Part shown: piece by piece, positions 11,421 to 24,069 of the stretch
Numbering within the stretch: position 1 is the stretch's first letter
How the letters are laid out: each line of letters begins with the position of its first letter
Source of the DNA: Linepithema humile
Taxonomy: Eukaryota; Arthropoda; Insecta; Hymenoptera; Formicidae
Direction: 5' to 3'
Length of the DNA: 64,000 nt
Assembly: GCF_040581485.1 (NCBI RefSeq)
Contig: NC_090134.1
Coordinates: forward strand, 7,502,001-7,566,000
Notes under the pieces: model-generated
Databases searched by the model: none
What the model was told of the DNA's origin: nothing
Seen by the model: the letters and a program-made list of their open reading frames with translations, nothing else
Translations under genes and position numbers: made by a program

Positions 11421-11995
11421 ATCTCGATGCTTTAAAAAGTTCAAATTAAATTCCTATTAAACTAAAATCCATCTAAAATTACTTAAAAAACAGAGTCTCA
11501 TTGATTATTTACATTTCTAATTTGCTAGAAAAATGTTCGACAATTGAATAACTAAGTGTCTAAATCTAAATTCTGGACGAAAAACAGTTGAATTCGTCCA
11601 AGAATACATTATCATTAAGGATTCTCGTGTCTTCCGAGTCACCTTGTATTCACCTCGTCTCGCTTCCCGAAAGCATGAAACACATGAAGTAACGATGATA
11701 CACAAAATACATTGCGACGTTTAGGGAACTTTCCAATTCGTTATATTCGTAAGACATGTCATAGAATAACATTGACGTTTCAACATACCTTCGATGAGCG
11801 AAGGGAGAAAATCGAAGGCCGAGATTACGACGACGTGACTCGAGATAACGCATTGAAAAAGTCATACAAAATCAGAGCTAATAACGGCTCTCTAACTAAA
11901 TTGGTATACGACGGATAGTGTCTAAGAGGTAGTAGCAGCAGCGATGCTTTCTCAACGTAGTCAACAAGGTTTCCTAACTTCTTCCTTTTGCCTAA
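11421..11995. other. Region downstream of ING3, no separate gene seen
   Basis: Probably the ING3 3' UTR (transcribed leftward from 11996) plus spacer. Open frames on both strands here show no recognisable protein features. Confidence 0.4.
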
Positions 11996-14527
11996 TCAGT
12001 TCTTCCGCCCGCCACGTCTCTTCATTGAAGATGTGCACTGAGGGCAATACCACTTTCCCTTGGGTGGCGCGGTGATGCCCACACAAGGATAATGGAACCA
12101 TTCAAAGGGACACTGAAAATGGCAACGTTATAGACCTTCTCCTCTGCGCTCTAAAGCATAATTTATAAAAAATATCGTACATCTGAATTGTCGCACGCAA
12201 CCATGTCACCGTACGATACTTGATTGCATATACAGTAACGTGGCTCGTTGGGATCGTACGTCCAGTCTGGATTGTCCGTGTCCACTACTTGCGTCGTTGT
12301 TGTTACCACCGGTGGCGATACGGGCTGCTGGATCGTAGCTGCGATTACGCTTGAGCTTGGTACTGTGGCAGTCACTTTCCTATAATTCAAGATCGCAATC
12401 TTTAAATTGCCGCGTAGGAAATTTGTTTACAAAATTCATTGAAGGATTGTAGTCTTTTTAATTTAATAGAGATTTCTAATCCAATATCCAAAGTGTCTCT
12501 GTTTCTTTCAAAATTAAATATATAACATTAAAGATACTTAATTAACATTAAATAAACTTAATATAAACTAATAACATAAACTGATATATAATACAAATCG
12601 TCGAAAAAAAATACTTAAACAGAGAGAATGTATCACAGATTAATTTGCAATTCGCTTTCTTCTTTTTATATATTTTATGTACTTTTTATGCTTCTTTGTG
12701 GTTTCCTGAATGGCTGCAATAGCAGTTTGCGCTGCGCCGGCCAGCTCTTTGCTAAATTCCGCAGCGTGAACACCACCGGTATTGATGGCCTCGTAGCTGG
12801 CTTTGAGACTAGCTGATCGTCTGCCCTGTTGCATCGATTGCGTGGCGGCAATCGCTTGCGACGCGGCTGCTGCAATCGCGTTACCACCGGCGCCGATGTG
12901 ACCGAGATTGTAACACACAGAGCCAACGGAATTAGCGATTGCCGCCGGTGCCGGGGCGACATTGGTCGCGATAATAGGCCCGGAATTCGCCGACGCTGGC
13001 CGCGATTCAGGCAGATTCGTCATCGCTGGTAGCTTCTCAATCGCCAGCTTCTTCTCGACCGACGTGGAAGACGCATTGGAGTCTCGCCGTTTCTCCGATC
13101 GAGCTAAAATTTTATCGAGCATAAAATTTAATAATTGTTACAACTTGGATATTATTCTGATCAGAAAATAACAGATTTGCTACAGTCGACAAATTCTACA
13201 AATCATCCTCGAGCTTTTTCATCGGAGAATATTAATTTTTTTACAACTTTAGTATTGTTTTATATGGAAATTAAAATTTATGTTAATGATATATTTACAG
13301 TGACTGTGATTGTCCCGCGTTCTGCTCGGCGTGAAACTGTAACGATTCTCTTTTTGACTGCTATTCGTGGTTGGTTGATCCAATTCCAAGGATCTTTTCT
13401 CCAGAATTTCAGTAATGCCCTTATTATCAGTCTCCAGTTCCATCTTAAACTTTTGCAACTCCTGATCCAGCCTTCTCAGGTACTTGTCCACTAAATCATA
13501 CATTTGAGTGGCTAGGTGCACCTTCTCATCAGCGTCCTCCAGAGTTTTATAATATTCTCTTCTGATTGCCTCATATTCCGCCTCCTTTTCATTAGGCTTC
13601 ATCTTTTTGACATTGCAGAAGAATGTCTTTACTTTCTTTTCAAGGCTATCCATAGAGTCTGAAAAGATGAAATTTTATTATTATTGTTATCTCTGTTATA
13701 TATCAAATAGTACATACTTTGTACGCCTAGATCCATCTCTCTCATCTCAGTGAATCGATCCCTCAGCTCTTGTGGAAGATGCTCGATCACTGAAACCATA
13801 AAACGTTAGTTAAAAAATCATCAGTTGTTTATAAATACAAAGTAAATTCTGTCAGTCCGAGATTGATATATATTTTATTCCAAATAATCTATGCGATTAA
13901 ACTTCTTTTGGTTCTTTTTGTGATTTTGTATCAATCTTTTTCATTTATTTTATTAACAAATAGACATTGAATTCATTACAAAACTGATATTCCTTTTTAT
14001 CATTATTATTTATGTTAACTTTTTTCATTGAGTTTTCTTTATTACATCAATGAAACAGTATATCATTGTTACTGTGTACATTAGAATTTTTTGACTCAAT
14101 TATGATCCAAAAGAAGAATATTTTAATTAATTTTTAATCAATCCTAAAAACATGAAAACAATGAAATTTAACATTCATTAACTTACAAATTATGATAATT
14201 ATTTATTATTTTCTATTAACAATTAATAATAGCGTGTGTAATATCGATAAACACGCGCCTAACCTCTCGGTGCAAAATCGCATCGCAAGATAAACGCGAC
14301 TTTTTGTCATTTTAGAATAATCGCGGTCGGCGTGCAAAAGGATACGCGGATCGGCCCGCGGAACATCAATAAAAATGGCTGCATTCGTCACGAATACGTA
14401 AAGTCATACAAGCAGATCGAGCTTTTTTTAGGTTAATTGTGCCACGAGAGGAGGTTAGAATTTCGTGGACGAATCGAGCACGACGCATTTCTTACGCACT
14501 TTCGACGTAATCCTCGAGGTAGAGCAT
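11996..14527 (-). CDS. Ing3: ING3, PHD-finger subunit of the NuA4/Tip60 acetyltransferase complex
   Basis: Six exons: 14527-14500, 13789-13718, 13658-13299, 13103-12683, 12379-12181, 12112-11996; 1,197 nt, 398 residues (human ING3 is slightly longer). The 28-nt first exon gives MLYLEDYVE, joined to MIEHLPQELRDRFTEM. The N-terminal ING helices include YYKTLEDADEKVHLATQMYD and the conserved GITEILEKRSLELD. The middle is Ala/Ser-rich with the conserved GRRSASLKASYEA. The PHD finger is split over the last two exons: YCICNQVSYGDMVACDN joins CPFEWFHYPCVGI and WYCPQC, giving the Cys4-His-Cys3 ligands. ING3 reads H3K4me3 (family knowledge). Head to head with CDC26 across about 700 bp. Confidence 0.95.
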
Positions 14528-15234
14528 TTTTTCACGTTGCAGATGCCCACGATTAGTATGCTTGACTAGTATCCGCTTCTGGTCGTCGAAAACTCGCGAA
14601 ATTCTGTGCGAATTTTCAGTGAAAAGCGCTGCTCGATCGAAAGCGTGCTCGTGCGCGTCCAATCCTTCCGCTTCTGCATTTTCGGGACAATTTTAGTGCT
14701 TTTAAGTTTTCAATCAAAACTTGCGGTCAGGATTCCTGGAAAAGTGTGATTCGCGTTAAAACATGTTCGCCAAGAAGCGAACGTGATTAGAATGATATAG
14801 CTTGATTTAGGATTATTTGGAGCATAGTCGTGTATCTCACCGTGTTGCGTGAGGGGGCAGGGATGTAGTTTACCGTCTGGTGCCCAATTAAAAGAATAGC
14901 TTTTTTTTATACTTCCTTAATTCGTCTTCAATAAATTGCTAATTATGAGAATTCTGGATTACTCGTCAATTCATTTAATACTGAAAAATTTACATTCTTA
15001 GCAAACTTTTTTTTAGATATTAGAAAAATAACCAGCAAAAGTGAAGGAACAAAGTATCCTTGCAAAATTTTGTTGTAGTTTATACATTTTATTCAATTGA
15101 TTTTCGGGTTGATTCTTTCGAAGAATATAAATCTTTTTCACAATTCGCGTATTTATCAATGATTCTTTCAATTAATTTTTCTACTTTTTTTAATTTTCGA
15201 GATTTATTATATAAGAAATTTTTTTTGCAGCAAG
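14528..15234. promoter_or_regulatory. Shared divergent promoter region of ING3 and CDC26
   Basis: The ATGs of two divergent genes lie 707 bp apart. The ING3-proximal half is GC- and CpG-richer than its surroundings (14230-14860). The CDC26 side contains a 5' UTR intron ending in the acceptor TTTTTTTGCAG just before the ATG. A bidirectional promoter is inferred from this arrangement. Confidence 0.5.
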
Positions 15235-15453
15235 ATGATACGTCGAAGTCCAACACGTATAGAGATGCGTCTAGATGATCTGCAAGAATATGAAGAAATA
15301 AGGAAAGCACACGAAGCAAAAAAGGATCCTGAGAAAAAATCATCTATGAATCCTCCCGCATGGGGTGGCAAGGTTCCTCAGAGCGAAATTCACGAACGAA
15401 TTGGTTACATGCCGCAACAACATCCACCCACGCATAATCGAGCTACAACATAG
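15235..15453 (+). CDS. Cdc26: CDC26/APC12, anaphase-promoting complex subunit
   Basis: A single coding exon of 72 residues. The N-terminus MIRRSPTRIEMRLDDLQEYE matches the conserved CDC26 start (M-L-R-R-x-P-T-R-L-E-L-K-L-D-D-I), the segment that inserts into the TPR groove of APC6/CDC16 and stabilises it. The C-terminal half has ERIGYMPQ, the equivalent of human DRIGYKPQ. The length is close to the small metazoan CDC26 proteins. The ATG sits 4 nt after a splice acceptor (TTTTTTGCAG), so the 5' UTR is spliced. An AATAAA lies 45 nt after the stop. Confidence 0.93.
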   Translation: MIRRSPTRIEMRLDDLQEYEEIRKAHEAKKDPEKKSSMNPPAWGGKVPQSEIHERIGYMPQQHPPTHNRATT

Positions 15454-15497
15454 CAACTTATGTAGAATGTACAAATATCAACAATACTGTGTTCAGC

Positions 15498-15503
15498 AAT
15501 AAA
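15498..15503 (+). terminator. Poly(A) signal of CDC26
   Basis: AATAAA 45 nt downstream of the CDC26 stop, in the right position to be the cleavage signal of this short 3' UTR. Confidence 0.6.
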
Positions 15504-15702
15504 CAGCAGCAAAATTATGTCATGAAACATAATTTTGTTTTTAAATCATTCGTTATTTGACATATTTATGTGAATGTAATAGTTCTTTTTATTTAATAAG
15601 AATTAATTTTCCTAATCTTATGCTTAATCAGTTGTAATTACAAACAAATGGTTTTATATTATGACAGTTTATTTACAAATTACTATTACAAAATATACGA
15701 AA

Positions 15703-17031
15703 TTAATGGACGATGTCTACATTTTTTTTCTTCTTCTTCATTTTTATTGGAATAGGTCCTGGCATTTTGAATACCGTACTTAAAAAAAAAGCAATAATTC
15801 GTAATTATCATATATAACAAGATATATAATTTTAAAAATTCATAAAAATACTTACTGACAAGTTGTGCATATTGGACTGAATTTGCAGAAAACTGTAAGA
15901 AAGATAATTTAATATCTTTTCAACATAAATAAATTTAACAATATTCTTTAAATTCAACTTGTTTTTGACTAAAATAGCTATAAATTTTATATAATTTTAT
16001 AATAGCGCTTACTTGACAAACATATGGAGCAAACATATCCAATGTCAATAAGTTCCTGATGACAAAAGCATGCTGCTCTATAGTCCACTTTTACTGGCGG
16101 GGGAAGAACTAGTTTTGATCTAACATTAGGATCTGGCAGGAAAACCCACTAAATTATAAAGAAAACAATTCTATTATAGCATATACAATTAAAGTAATAA
16201 ATACATAAAATTAACCATAAATAATCTTACCAATAAATATTGTAACAATCCAGCAAGCTGTGGTATCTTCAGATAATTACCACCTGTTATGTCACAACCC
16301 TGTTGCAAGAGTGTCAGTTCTTGATCCAAACTACACACATCCAGAATGACATTCTGGAAGCAATCAATAAGATTTCTTCCATTATAAAAGTTATGAACTG
16401 TACTATAATAATAAAAATCTAATAACCAACCATTCTCTGTGCTGTGAAAAATATATTCATATAATTCATGTACTGTGTGGCTGAGTCATTACTGGCAGTG
16501 ATCACCAGTATTCTGGGATATAGCTTTTGACCAGCAATTTTTTCACGTTCCAATCGAGCAATATAACACAGTGCCATACTAAGTGCACCAGAGATGAGAC
16601 TCTCTATATTTAGTGGAGTATCCATGGAGATTTCACTGATGACCTGCTGTAATTGTTGGCGCACTGTACGCTCTACCATGGTAAACTTCTCATACTGACC
16701 ATCCATCTGTCTTATTTCTGCTGCGTTTTCACATGGATAAAGAAATCTGGTGCTATGACCGTGACATGCCATAATTGCCAGTTCATTATTGGATGACTGC
16801 ATGAGATGAGCATTAGCAAAAACAACTGTAGAATCTAAGCATTGTGATAATATCTTTGTTTCTTGCTTCACAATCCGCTGCACTGGATTAACGTCCAATA
16901 TGATCACCAGCAAACTCGTTTCTATTTCTAAAAAAATTTATAAATATATAAATAAACAAAAAAATAATTAGTTTTATTTTAAAAGATAAAAATAGTTTTA
17001 TATATAAAAATGTTAATATACCAGTTGACAT
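15703..17031 (-). CDS. Gtf2h3: TFIIH core subunit p34 (GTF2H3/Tfb4)
   Basis: Six exons: 17031-17022, 16927-16431, 16353-16231, 16148-16013, 15892-15856, 15778-15703; 879 nt, 292 residues (human about 308). The first exon codes only MST plus one base. The N-terminal VWA-like domain starts LLVIILDVNPVQR and contains MALCYIARLERE and ILVITASNDS. The C-terminal zinc region includes CFCHQELIDIGYVCSICLS and FCKFSPICTTC, the ring-like cysteines that contact p44. A short Lys-rich tail (KMKKKKKNVD) ends it. TFIIH p34 acts in RNA polymerase II initiation and nucleotide excision repair. It is convergent with CDC26, the two stops being about 250 bp apart. Confidence 0.95.
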
Positions 17032-17277
17032 TTTGCTGAAACTATTAAATAACTTTCAAATGAGAAGATTTTTTTTATTCTATTCAGAAAATTTATGTAA
17101 ACATTTTGTAAAATCCATCGATGAAAGTAAATACAATAGAGGTATTATTAGAGGTTATAAAGCACTTAAAAACACTACACATAACAGCAAGTGAATGATA
17201 AACATGTACGCCATTAGCGACAAATGCGGCCAGAATTAGAACTTTTTAACTACGCTTGTGTGCATCTCTAACCTAAC

Positions 17278-17285
17278 TGACGTCA
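17278..17285. promoter_or_regulatory. CRE/ATF motif upstream of GTF2H3
   Basis: A palindromic TGACGTCA about 250 bp upstream of the GTF2H3 ATG, in a locally GC-richer stretch. It matches the CREB/ATF consensus. The function is inferred from motif and position only. Confidence 0.4.
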
Positions 17286-17605
17286 CATGTCCGTGTGCGC
17301 TCGGCTTTCGGTTTGTAGAAGCGAGCGGACATACGTTTTGCGTCTCCTTTCTACTAAACCGGTTTATGAAGTGACGTTGCGCGCGTCTTGATAACAAAAA
17401 TGCTTTCCTGAGTTTCACTCCACGCAAAATCTTTTCTGAGACTTACAGCCTTTCATAAAATTTTATGATATTTATTAATAAAATATTTTAACATCACGTA
17501 TCTATAGAAAATGATTTTTTACGTGACAATGTTAAAAGAATGCTTGTAAAATGTTACAAAATTAAAAATGCCAATCGTTAAAAAAATTTTAAAATGATGT
17601 CTTTT

Positions 17606-17712
17606 TTTAGGATATTTTTAGAACATCCTAAAGATATCAATTTTAAAATGTTTTTAGAATGTCCTAAAGATACCTTATTTAGGACGTTTTTAGAACGTCT
17701 TTAGACGTCTTT
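17606..17712. repeat. Short imperfect tandem repeat
   Basis: Three degenerate copies of a roughly 35-45 nt unit around TTTTTAGAAcgTCCTAAAGATA. The motif TTTAGGACGTTTTTAGAACG recurs with drift. No coding content. Confidence 0.5.
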
Positions 17713-17875
17713 ATATTTATTATATATATGTATAATATATGTATAATGTTATATATAAATATAGTATTATGCAATAGTAGCCGAGAATACACACACATCT
17801 GTCTTCCTTCTACATTTACTACTGTGTATAGTGAGAATATTAAAAACTAAAATAGACATGAGACAGATGTCCCTG

Positions 17876-18244
17876 GTCAATATAAGACACTATAAACGTG
17901 AGTATTCTCACGTCTGCGCCATTTTCGCTCCATTTTTCCACTCCTTGCCCTCTCTCCCTTTTAGCTTCTTAGCTCGCCCTCGCTGAGCTAAGAAGTTTAT
18001 GGTGATTAGGCGAGAGGGCAAGGAGTGGGGGAATGGAGCGAAAATGGCGCAGACGTGAGAATACCTACATCTTTATAGCGTTTTCGATTATACAGGATTT
18101 GAACGACCCAGGGTTGATCAATCACTATTTTACTATAAATGCAAGTCTTTCATTGGTGGAGAGGTTGCAATGACGTCATTAACCAACCCTGGGTCGTTCA
18201 AATCCTGTATAATCGAAAACGCTATTAGTGTTCTAGTCAATATA
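17876..18244. mobile_element. Composite of two adjacent hairpin (MITE-like) elements
   Basis: Hairpin A: a 53-nt arm at 17902-17954 pairs with 18012-18064 (3 mismatches), with a smaller stem inside its loop (CTTCTTAGCTC / GAGCTAAGAAG). Hairpin B: a perfect 42-nt arm at 18075-18116 pairs with 18184-18225. The pair is flanked by a direct repeat, GTCAATATA, at 17876-17884 and 18236-18244, which could be a 9-bp target duplication of one composite insertion. Just inside it, AGACACTATA and the mirrored TATTAGTGTTCT form weak ends. No ORF is present; the element lies about 270 bp upstream of the SMC1-like ATG. Class not assigned. Confidence 0.7.
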
Positions 18245-18514
18245 GCTCTCTCTTTTTCACAGTGGACCACCTTCCACTCCTTCAAGGCTCACTTTAGTAT
18301 GTTTGATTGGACATCATACAGCATACAGTGCATGTAAGCCATTACGTGATTGGTGCGTGTAAGCCACGTGAGCTTCTTGGCACCACTGCGCTGCGCTGTG
18401 TTTGGCACACTAATATTTCAAAATTATTAAGCTGTAACGGTTTTATAACGATTTTTGTAACGGTCACTGTGCATCACTGTGCTTTTCGCTTTTAGTAAAT
18501 ATTCTACTTTGAAA

Positions 18515-21500
18515 ATGCCGGTTTCCTTAAATGCTATCACCCTTTGTAATTTTAAGTCAATTCGGGGACAGGTAACAATTACTCCCTTCCCATCACTTAC
18601 AACAATTATCGGTCCAAATGGATCTGGTAAGATTTTGTATTGTCTGTAGCGTGTAGGTTATTTGAAATAATTTTTTTTAATTTTTTATTTTTATCAAATA
18701 AAAGTAATTTGTTTATTTATAAGACGTTTTTAGCAAATAAATGTTATTTGTAAAATTTGTTTATTTATAAGACGTTTAGATGTTTAATTAATGGAATTAA
18801 GAAAAATTTTATATAATTTCTGCATTTTTTTTTATATTGCATTTATATTCTATTTAAAATACATAGAAGCTTGCGTATGATATTTTAGGAAAATCAAATA
18901 TTATGGATGGAGTAAGATTTGTTTTGGGAGAGAAGCCAGATGCTTTGCGTGTTAAATGCCTCAGTGACCTCGTTCATGGAGCTATTATTAGAACGCCAAG
19001 AACGGAAGGGTATTAAGGATATTTTACGTTATTTTTTAATTAATTTTTTTGTCATGCTTAATTGATTTTTACTTATGTTACAGTACCTACGTAAAAATAG
19101 TCTTCACGGAAAACAATAATGAAGAAAAAAGTATCACAATAAATGAAGAAACAATAATAAATAAAGAAAAAAGTTTCACAAGGATAATACATAATGAAGA
19201 CAGTCAATATGATATAGATGGCGAGGTACTACAATTTTGTGTTTAATTATATTTTGAAATTTTTAAAAATTATTTGTATTGTATGACTGATTTATTTTTT
19301 ATTTTATTGTATCACAGATTGTCACACATAATTTTTATATGGCTGAACTCAAAAAATTTGGCTTGGATATAAACTTGGGCAATTTTTTTATGCCTCAAGG
19401 CTACATCGAATGTTTGGCAACAAAACTGCCAAAAGAGCTGACTGTAATGTTTGAAATGATTAGTGGTTCAAACTCTTACGAAGGCATTTACACGAGGTAT
19501 ATTTTTACTTCAATGGATGATACAAATTTTATTATATAAAATTTAGTAAATTTATTAAGTTTTTTTTAAATTATGATTTTTATATCTTTAATATTATGGT
19601 AGATTAATGGAAAAGAATCAGGAATTGAAAATGAAAATACATTATACATTTCAAATGAAAAAACAATTATTGATGCAAAAGAAATGTACTATTGCGGAAG
19701 CAGAAGAAGCAGACAAATATTCAGAATTGCAGGAACAATACGTATGTTTGCTATATATTTATTTTCAATTTATATAAAATTTTTTCAGAAGTTGCTTTTA
19801 TTTTTTTTATTCAATGGCAATATTTATAAAGAATTTCTACACATTATAGATTGAAATAAAAACACAACTGCAATTAGTTCAATTACTTCTTATTAAGAAG
19901 GCAGTTGACACCTTACAAAATAAGAAAAGAGAGAAAAAATTACAAATAGAGCAACGTCTATTTGACAAGAATAATGTGATGTCTTTATTAGAACAACATA
20001 ATTCACAATTTAAGTCATTATCCAATTCTGTGGAAGCTATCGAAAAAGACATTCAAGAATTGGACAATGTTATTCAAAACTGCAAAAATAATCACGTTAG
20101 GCATTTAACAACTGTTTTATATTGGCAAAAACACCGTGATCACGCTCACGCTTGCCTGAACAATGGGAATGAAGCACGTGATAATAACATCAAAATCATT
20201 CAAGAATTAAAAGATGAATTAAAACAGATAAACAAAAAATTGAAAAAGATGAAAGAAGCATCACAGGACATAGAACTCACCAATTCCCAGGTACTATATC
20301 AATTCAAAACCTAAGATATTATATAAATAGATTTGTGTTTCTCTTATTTTATAATAAAACTTTGTTTATAAAAGAAACTTGACTAACACAAAAATTATCT
20401 AAGGTTAAACATTATTGCGAATTGAAAAGCGAAGTTGAATACCGAGCGAAGGATTTTGTAGAGCAAATAAATAGATTGATGCGTAATCAAGAACCAGATC
20501 GCATTAAATTCGAAAACGAAAATAGGATTAAGCAGGAACTGGAGGACAAAATAAAGCGAGACACATTTAAGAAGGATAATCTTGAAAAGTGTCTCCAAGG
20601 ACTCCAAGATTCAGACGCCAAATTCAAAAGAACTTTAGAGAGTAAGATAAAAGACAGAAAGGAGTTAATCAAGGAAATTAACACAATAAAAACTACATCG
20701 ATAAAATTGAGCAACGATATTGCAAATATTTCCAAAGAGCTTGGCCAAGCTGATATCAGTTCGCAAGAAAAGAAAAAAGTAGAAATAATCAAAAATTTGA
20801 AACAATTTTCTGGCGTGGTATAATTTTTATTGTCATTACAACCCAGATAGTAGTAATAATAATTATTGTGTATAAAAAATTAATGTATATTTCGCTTTTT
20901 AGCATGGCCGATTATCTCAGTTATGTAGGCCTATACATCGACGGTACTATGTTCCTGTGATTAAAGTTTTTGGTAAAAATATAGACGCTATTATCGTTGA
21001 TACTACACATACAGCGATCCAGTGTATTCAATATCTAAAACAGCAAAAACTAGCTGCTGAAACATTTTTACCACTTGATTCAATTAAACCGGTTCATTTG
21101 AAGGAAAACTTACGGTAAGTTAATTTTTAGAGAAAAAACCATTTTATCGTAATAAATAGTTTCATAATATCATTTATATTATAGTGATATAAAGGAACCG
21201 AAGAATGTTAAATTATTATTCGATGTGCTAAATGTTACACGTGCGGAAATAGCGAAGGCAGTTTTATTTGTTACCAAAAACGTTTTAGTTTGTGAGACCG
21301 CCGACGATGCAAGAAGAATGGCATATGAAATCGACAAACACAACGCTTACGATGTAATAATAATTATTTTTGAAATATTTAATTTTTATCTACTGTACTA
21401 TTACATATTTACTATGTTTCAGTGTGTTTCATTGAATGGATGTTTTTATCGTAAAGATGGTCTGATATCTGGAGGAGAGGCCGATTTAATTTCAAAAGCG

Positions 21501-24038
21501 GAACAATGGATGAAGCAGAGGGAGTATGAGGGAGCACGGGATACATTCGCATTGGAGAAACAGAAGGTTGCAAATCTTTTATAGAATTATGCAGTGAATT
21601 ATTGTATGTAATATTTTAAATATTATTTTTGTAGGAAGATTTAATGAAGGAACTTAACAAGCTGCCGAACATCTCACTCATGCGATCTGATCTTAATATA
21701 CTAAAGGAAGAAATTGAAGGAATTTTTTTCCAAATTCTAGAGGTCAAACAAGATATAAAAGATTCTGTAAGTAATTATGGCAGAAACAACTCATATGCTG
21801 TCGATTTAAATATATGCACTATCATATGAGTACACGGATCTCTTGTATTTTTACAGGAAAGTAAAATTAAGGAAATTAATGAAATATTGCAACAGCACGC
21901 TCAAAATCTATCTTTGTCAAATGTGAGTACTTAAAAATAACCAGTTTTTTTGAAATTTTTATTGCAAGAATATTTTTTTTATTATTTGTTTAATTTCTAG
22001 TCGACAATATCGGAAATTCAACATAATATGCAAGAAACAAATCAAAATATTAAAAGCATACAGGAACATATTGATACAATTAGAAATGAAATTTTTGCTG
22101 ATTTTTGTGAAGATATTAATATACCGGATATCAGCTACTATGAAAATAAACTGCTGTATGTTTAAACCTTTAAATATTAAGTATATAATAAAAAATAAGT
22201 TTTACGAAGTTTTAAGAAAACAAATCAATTTTTTCAGGATTTATAGAGAAGAGGAAGAGAAGCGAATAAACCTTGAGAAGCAATACGGTCTTATCACGAC
22301 TCAATTATCTTTCGAAAACGAACGCGATACAAAAGGTATATTTTTGGATCGTGTTTCTGAATGTATCATTTTTTATGTTTTACAATGTTTTTACGTATAC
22401 TTGTAAATTTTGCGTGAATAGCTCCAATTTTGAAATGGAAACGTGCTTTGAAAAAAGCTGAGGAAGAGTTGAATAACGCGCAACAGCAAGAAACAATAAT
22501 AAATAGTGAAATTGAACAAGAAGAAGTTAAATTATCGAAATTAAAGATGACTTATGTAAAGAAAGAAAACGATTTAAAGAATATAACAGAAAGCTTGAAG
22601 AAATATAATTCAGAACTTCGTGATATAACAAAGTTATATCTAGAAAATCAGAAAGCTCACATTGCTATACAAACACAAATAGATAAGAAGAAGGCAGAAT
22701 GCAATGCTATACTTAGAGAATGCAAGGTTTGTAAAATTTTAAAGAACATGTCTATTCTAAAATACTTGACGTAAATGTTAAACATTAAATATTGATTTAG
22801 TCAGTGCGTTTAACAATGTCATGATTTTCACAGATGGAAGGTATTACTGTTCCAATAGCGAAGACATCACACGGTAGACTAGAAAAGTTTCTAAGCAATT
22901 CTAGTCCTGCTTCAAACGCGGAATCGTCGAATGAATGGGATATATCAGTAATGATTAATTTTTCACTTTTTCCCAAAAATCTCCGTGATAGTACAAAAGA
23001 AGGTTTGCAAAATATCATTGTACAGCTTGATGAAAAACTTACGGAGATTCAAAATCAAATTAAAACCATAGTAAAACCCAATCTTAAGGTATATAACATT
23101 TAAAAATTTTGTATAGTTTGTATAATAATTTAAAAAAAAAAAACAGTTTTATACGAATGTGAATAAACGTATAGGTTCATGAGAAGATAGATCCAATAAA
23201 GAAACATATATCAAGTTTAAACAAGAAACTTAAAACGTTGCGTCAGAGAGCTCTTCGTACTGAAAGAGAATTAAATGAAGTAAAAAATGAAAGACAAAGT
23301 TTATTTATGAATTGTTTACAATGCGTTGCTGCTGCAGTAGAGCCTATATACAAAGTTCGTACTTAAATACGCTTATTATACCATTTATTTGAAAGATTGT
23401 TTTTATGTATATTATAATTGTTATTTCATATTGTGTTTACATTTTTATGCAGGATTTGGTCAAAGAAAAATCGGCTCTAGCACTTCTAGTATCAGATAAT
23501 ACTGAGGAATCGTACGCAGGTGGTGTACATTATAGCTGTATACCGCCGTTTAAACTCTTTCAGCCAATGTCAAATCTATCGGGTGGAGAAAAATCACTCG
23601 CTAGTCTGGCATTACAATTCGCAATTCAATGGTACATTTTAATTCTTTGTACGATGTTTCGGCTGTGGCTAATAGCCGAAAGTCAAAATTGATTTCCAAA
23701 AGAATATGATTTTAATGCATTTTTATTTCCAGTTATAAGCCATCACCGTTTTTCATTATGGACGAAAGCGATGCGACATTGGATCAAATAAATATTGAAA
23801 ACTTTATTCATTTTATTCGATCTTACTTGAAATCGGATGATATAAAAGTTATCATGATAACGTTGAATAAATCACTGTTTTCTCATTCCGATGCACTTAT
23901 AGGAGTTACTACTGAGGTAAGTTGATAAGATATGCTATTTCATCACGAAATACATTTTAATTTTTATTTCAGCCTGACGCAGAATGTACCGAGAGTAAAG
24001 TATTTTCCATTTCATTGGATAAATATTCTAGCTGTTAA
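18515..24038 (+). CDS. Divergent SMC1-type cohesin ATPase (SMC1-beta-like?)
   Basis: Twenty exons from ATG 18515 to TAA 24036-24038 add to 3,693 nt in unbroken phase: 1,230 residues, practically the size of SMC1A (1,233). Exons: 18515-18626, 18889-19009, 19084-19225, 19318-19496, 19603-19741, 19850-20290, 20404-20817, 20903-21114, 21185-21353, 21423-21566, 21635-21766, 21857-21922, 22001-22155, 22238-22335, 22422-22726, 22834-23088, 23175-23354, 23453-23631, 23733-23916, 23973-24038. The Walker A GPNGSGKS is split over exons 1-2. Long charged coiled coils flank a hinge with HGRLSQLCRPIHRRYYVPV and the SMC1-typical FLPLDSI. The signature is LSGGEKS (SMC1A has LSGGEKT) and the Walker B is FFIMDESDATLD. 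Outside these motifs it is far from SMC1A. The hinge identifies the SMC1 branch; a meiotic SMC1-beta-like role is inference. Confidence 0.85.
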
Positions 24039-24069
24039 TAGAAACATTTTTTTATTTTTATTATCGATA

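Noticed and set aside
12829..13494. Plus-strand open frames across the ING3 region
   Set aside because: Antisense shadows of the ING3 coding exons at 12683-13103 and 13299-13658.
17265..17280. CTAACCTAACT as telomere-like repeat
   Set aside because: Only two partial units; insect telomere repeats (TTAGG/CCTAA) need longer runs.
17876..18244. CRISPR-like or tRNA-like structures in the hairpin region
   Set aside because: The structure is two long palindromes with no spaced repeats and no cloverleaf; this is a eukaryotic genome.
20487..20792. Minus-strand 101-codon hydrophobic frame
   Set aside because: Antisense of the SMC1-like coiled-coil exon; Leu/Phe/Ser-rich because the sense strand is Lys/Glu-rich.
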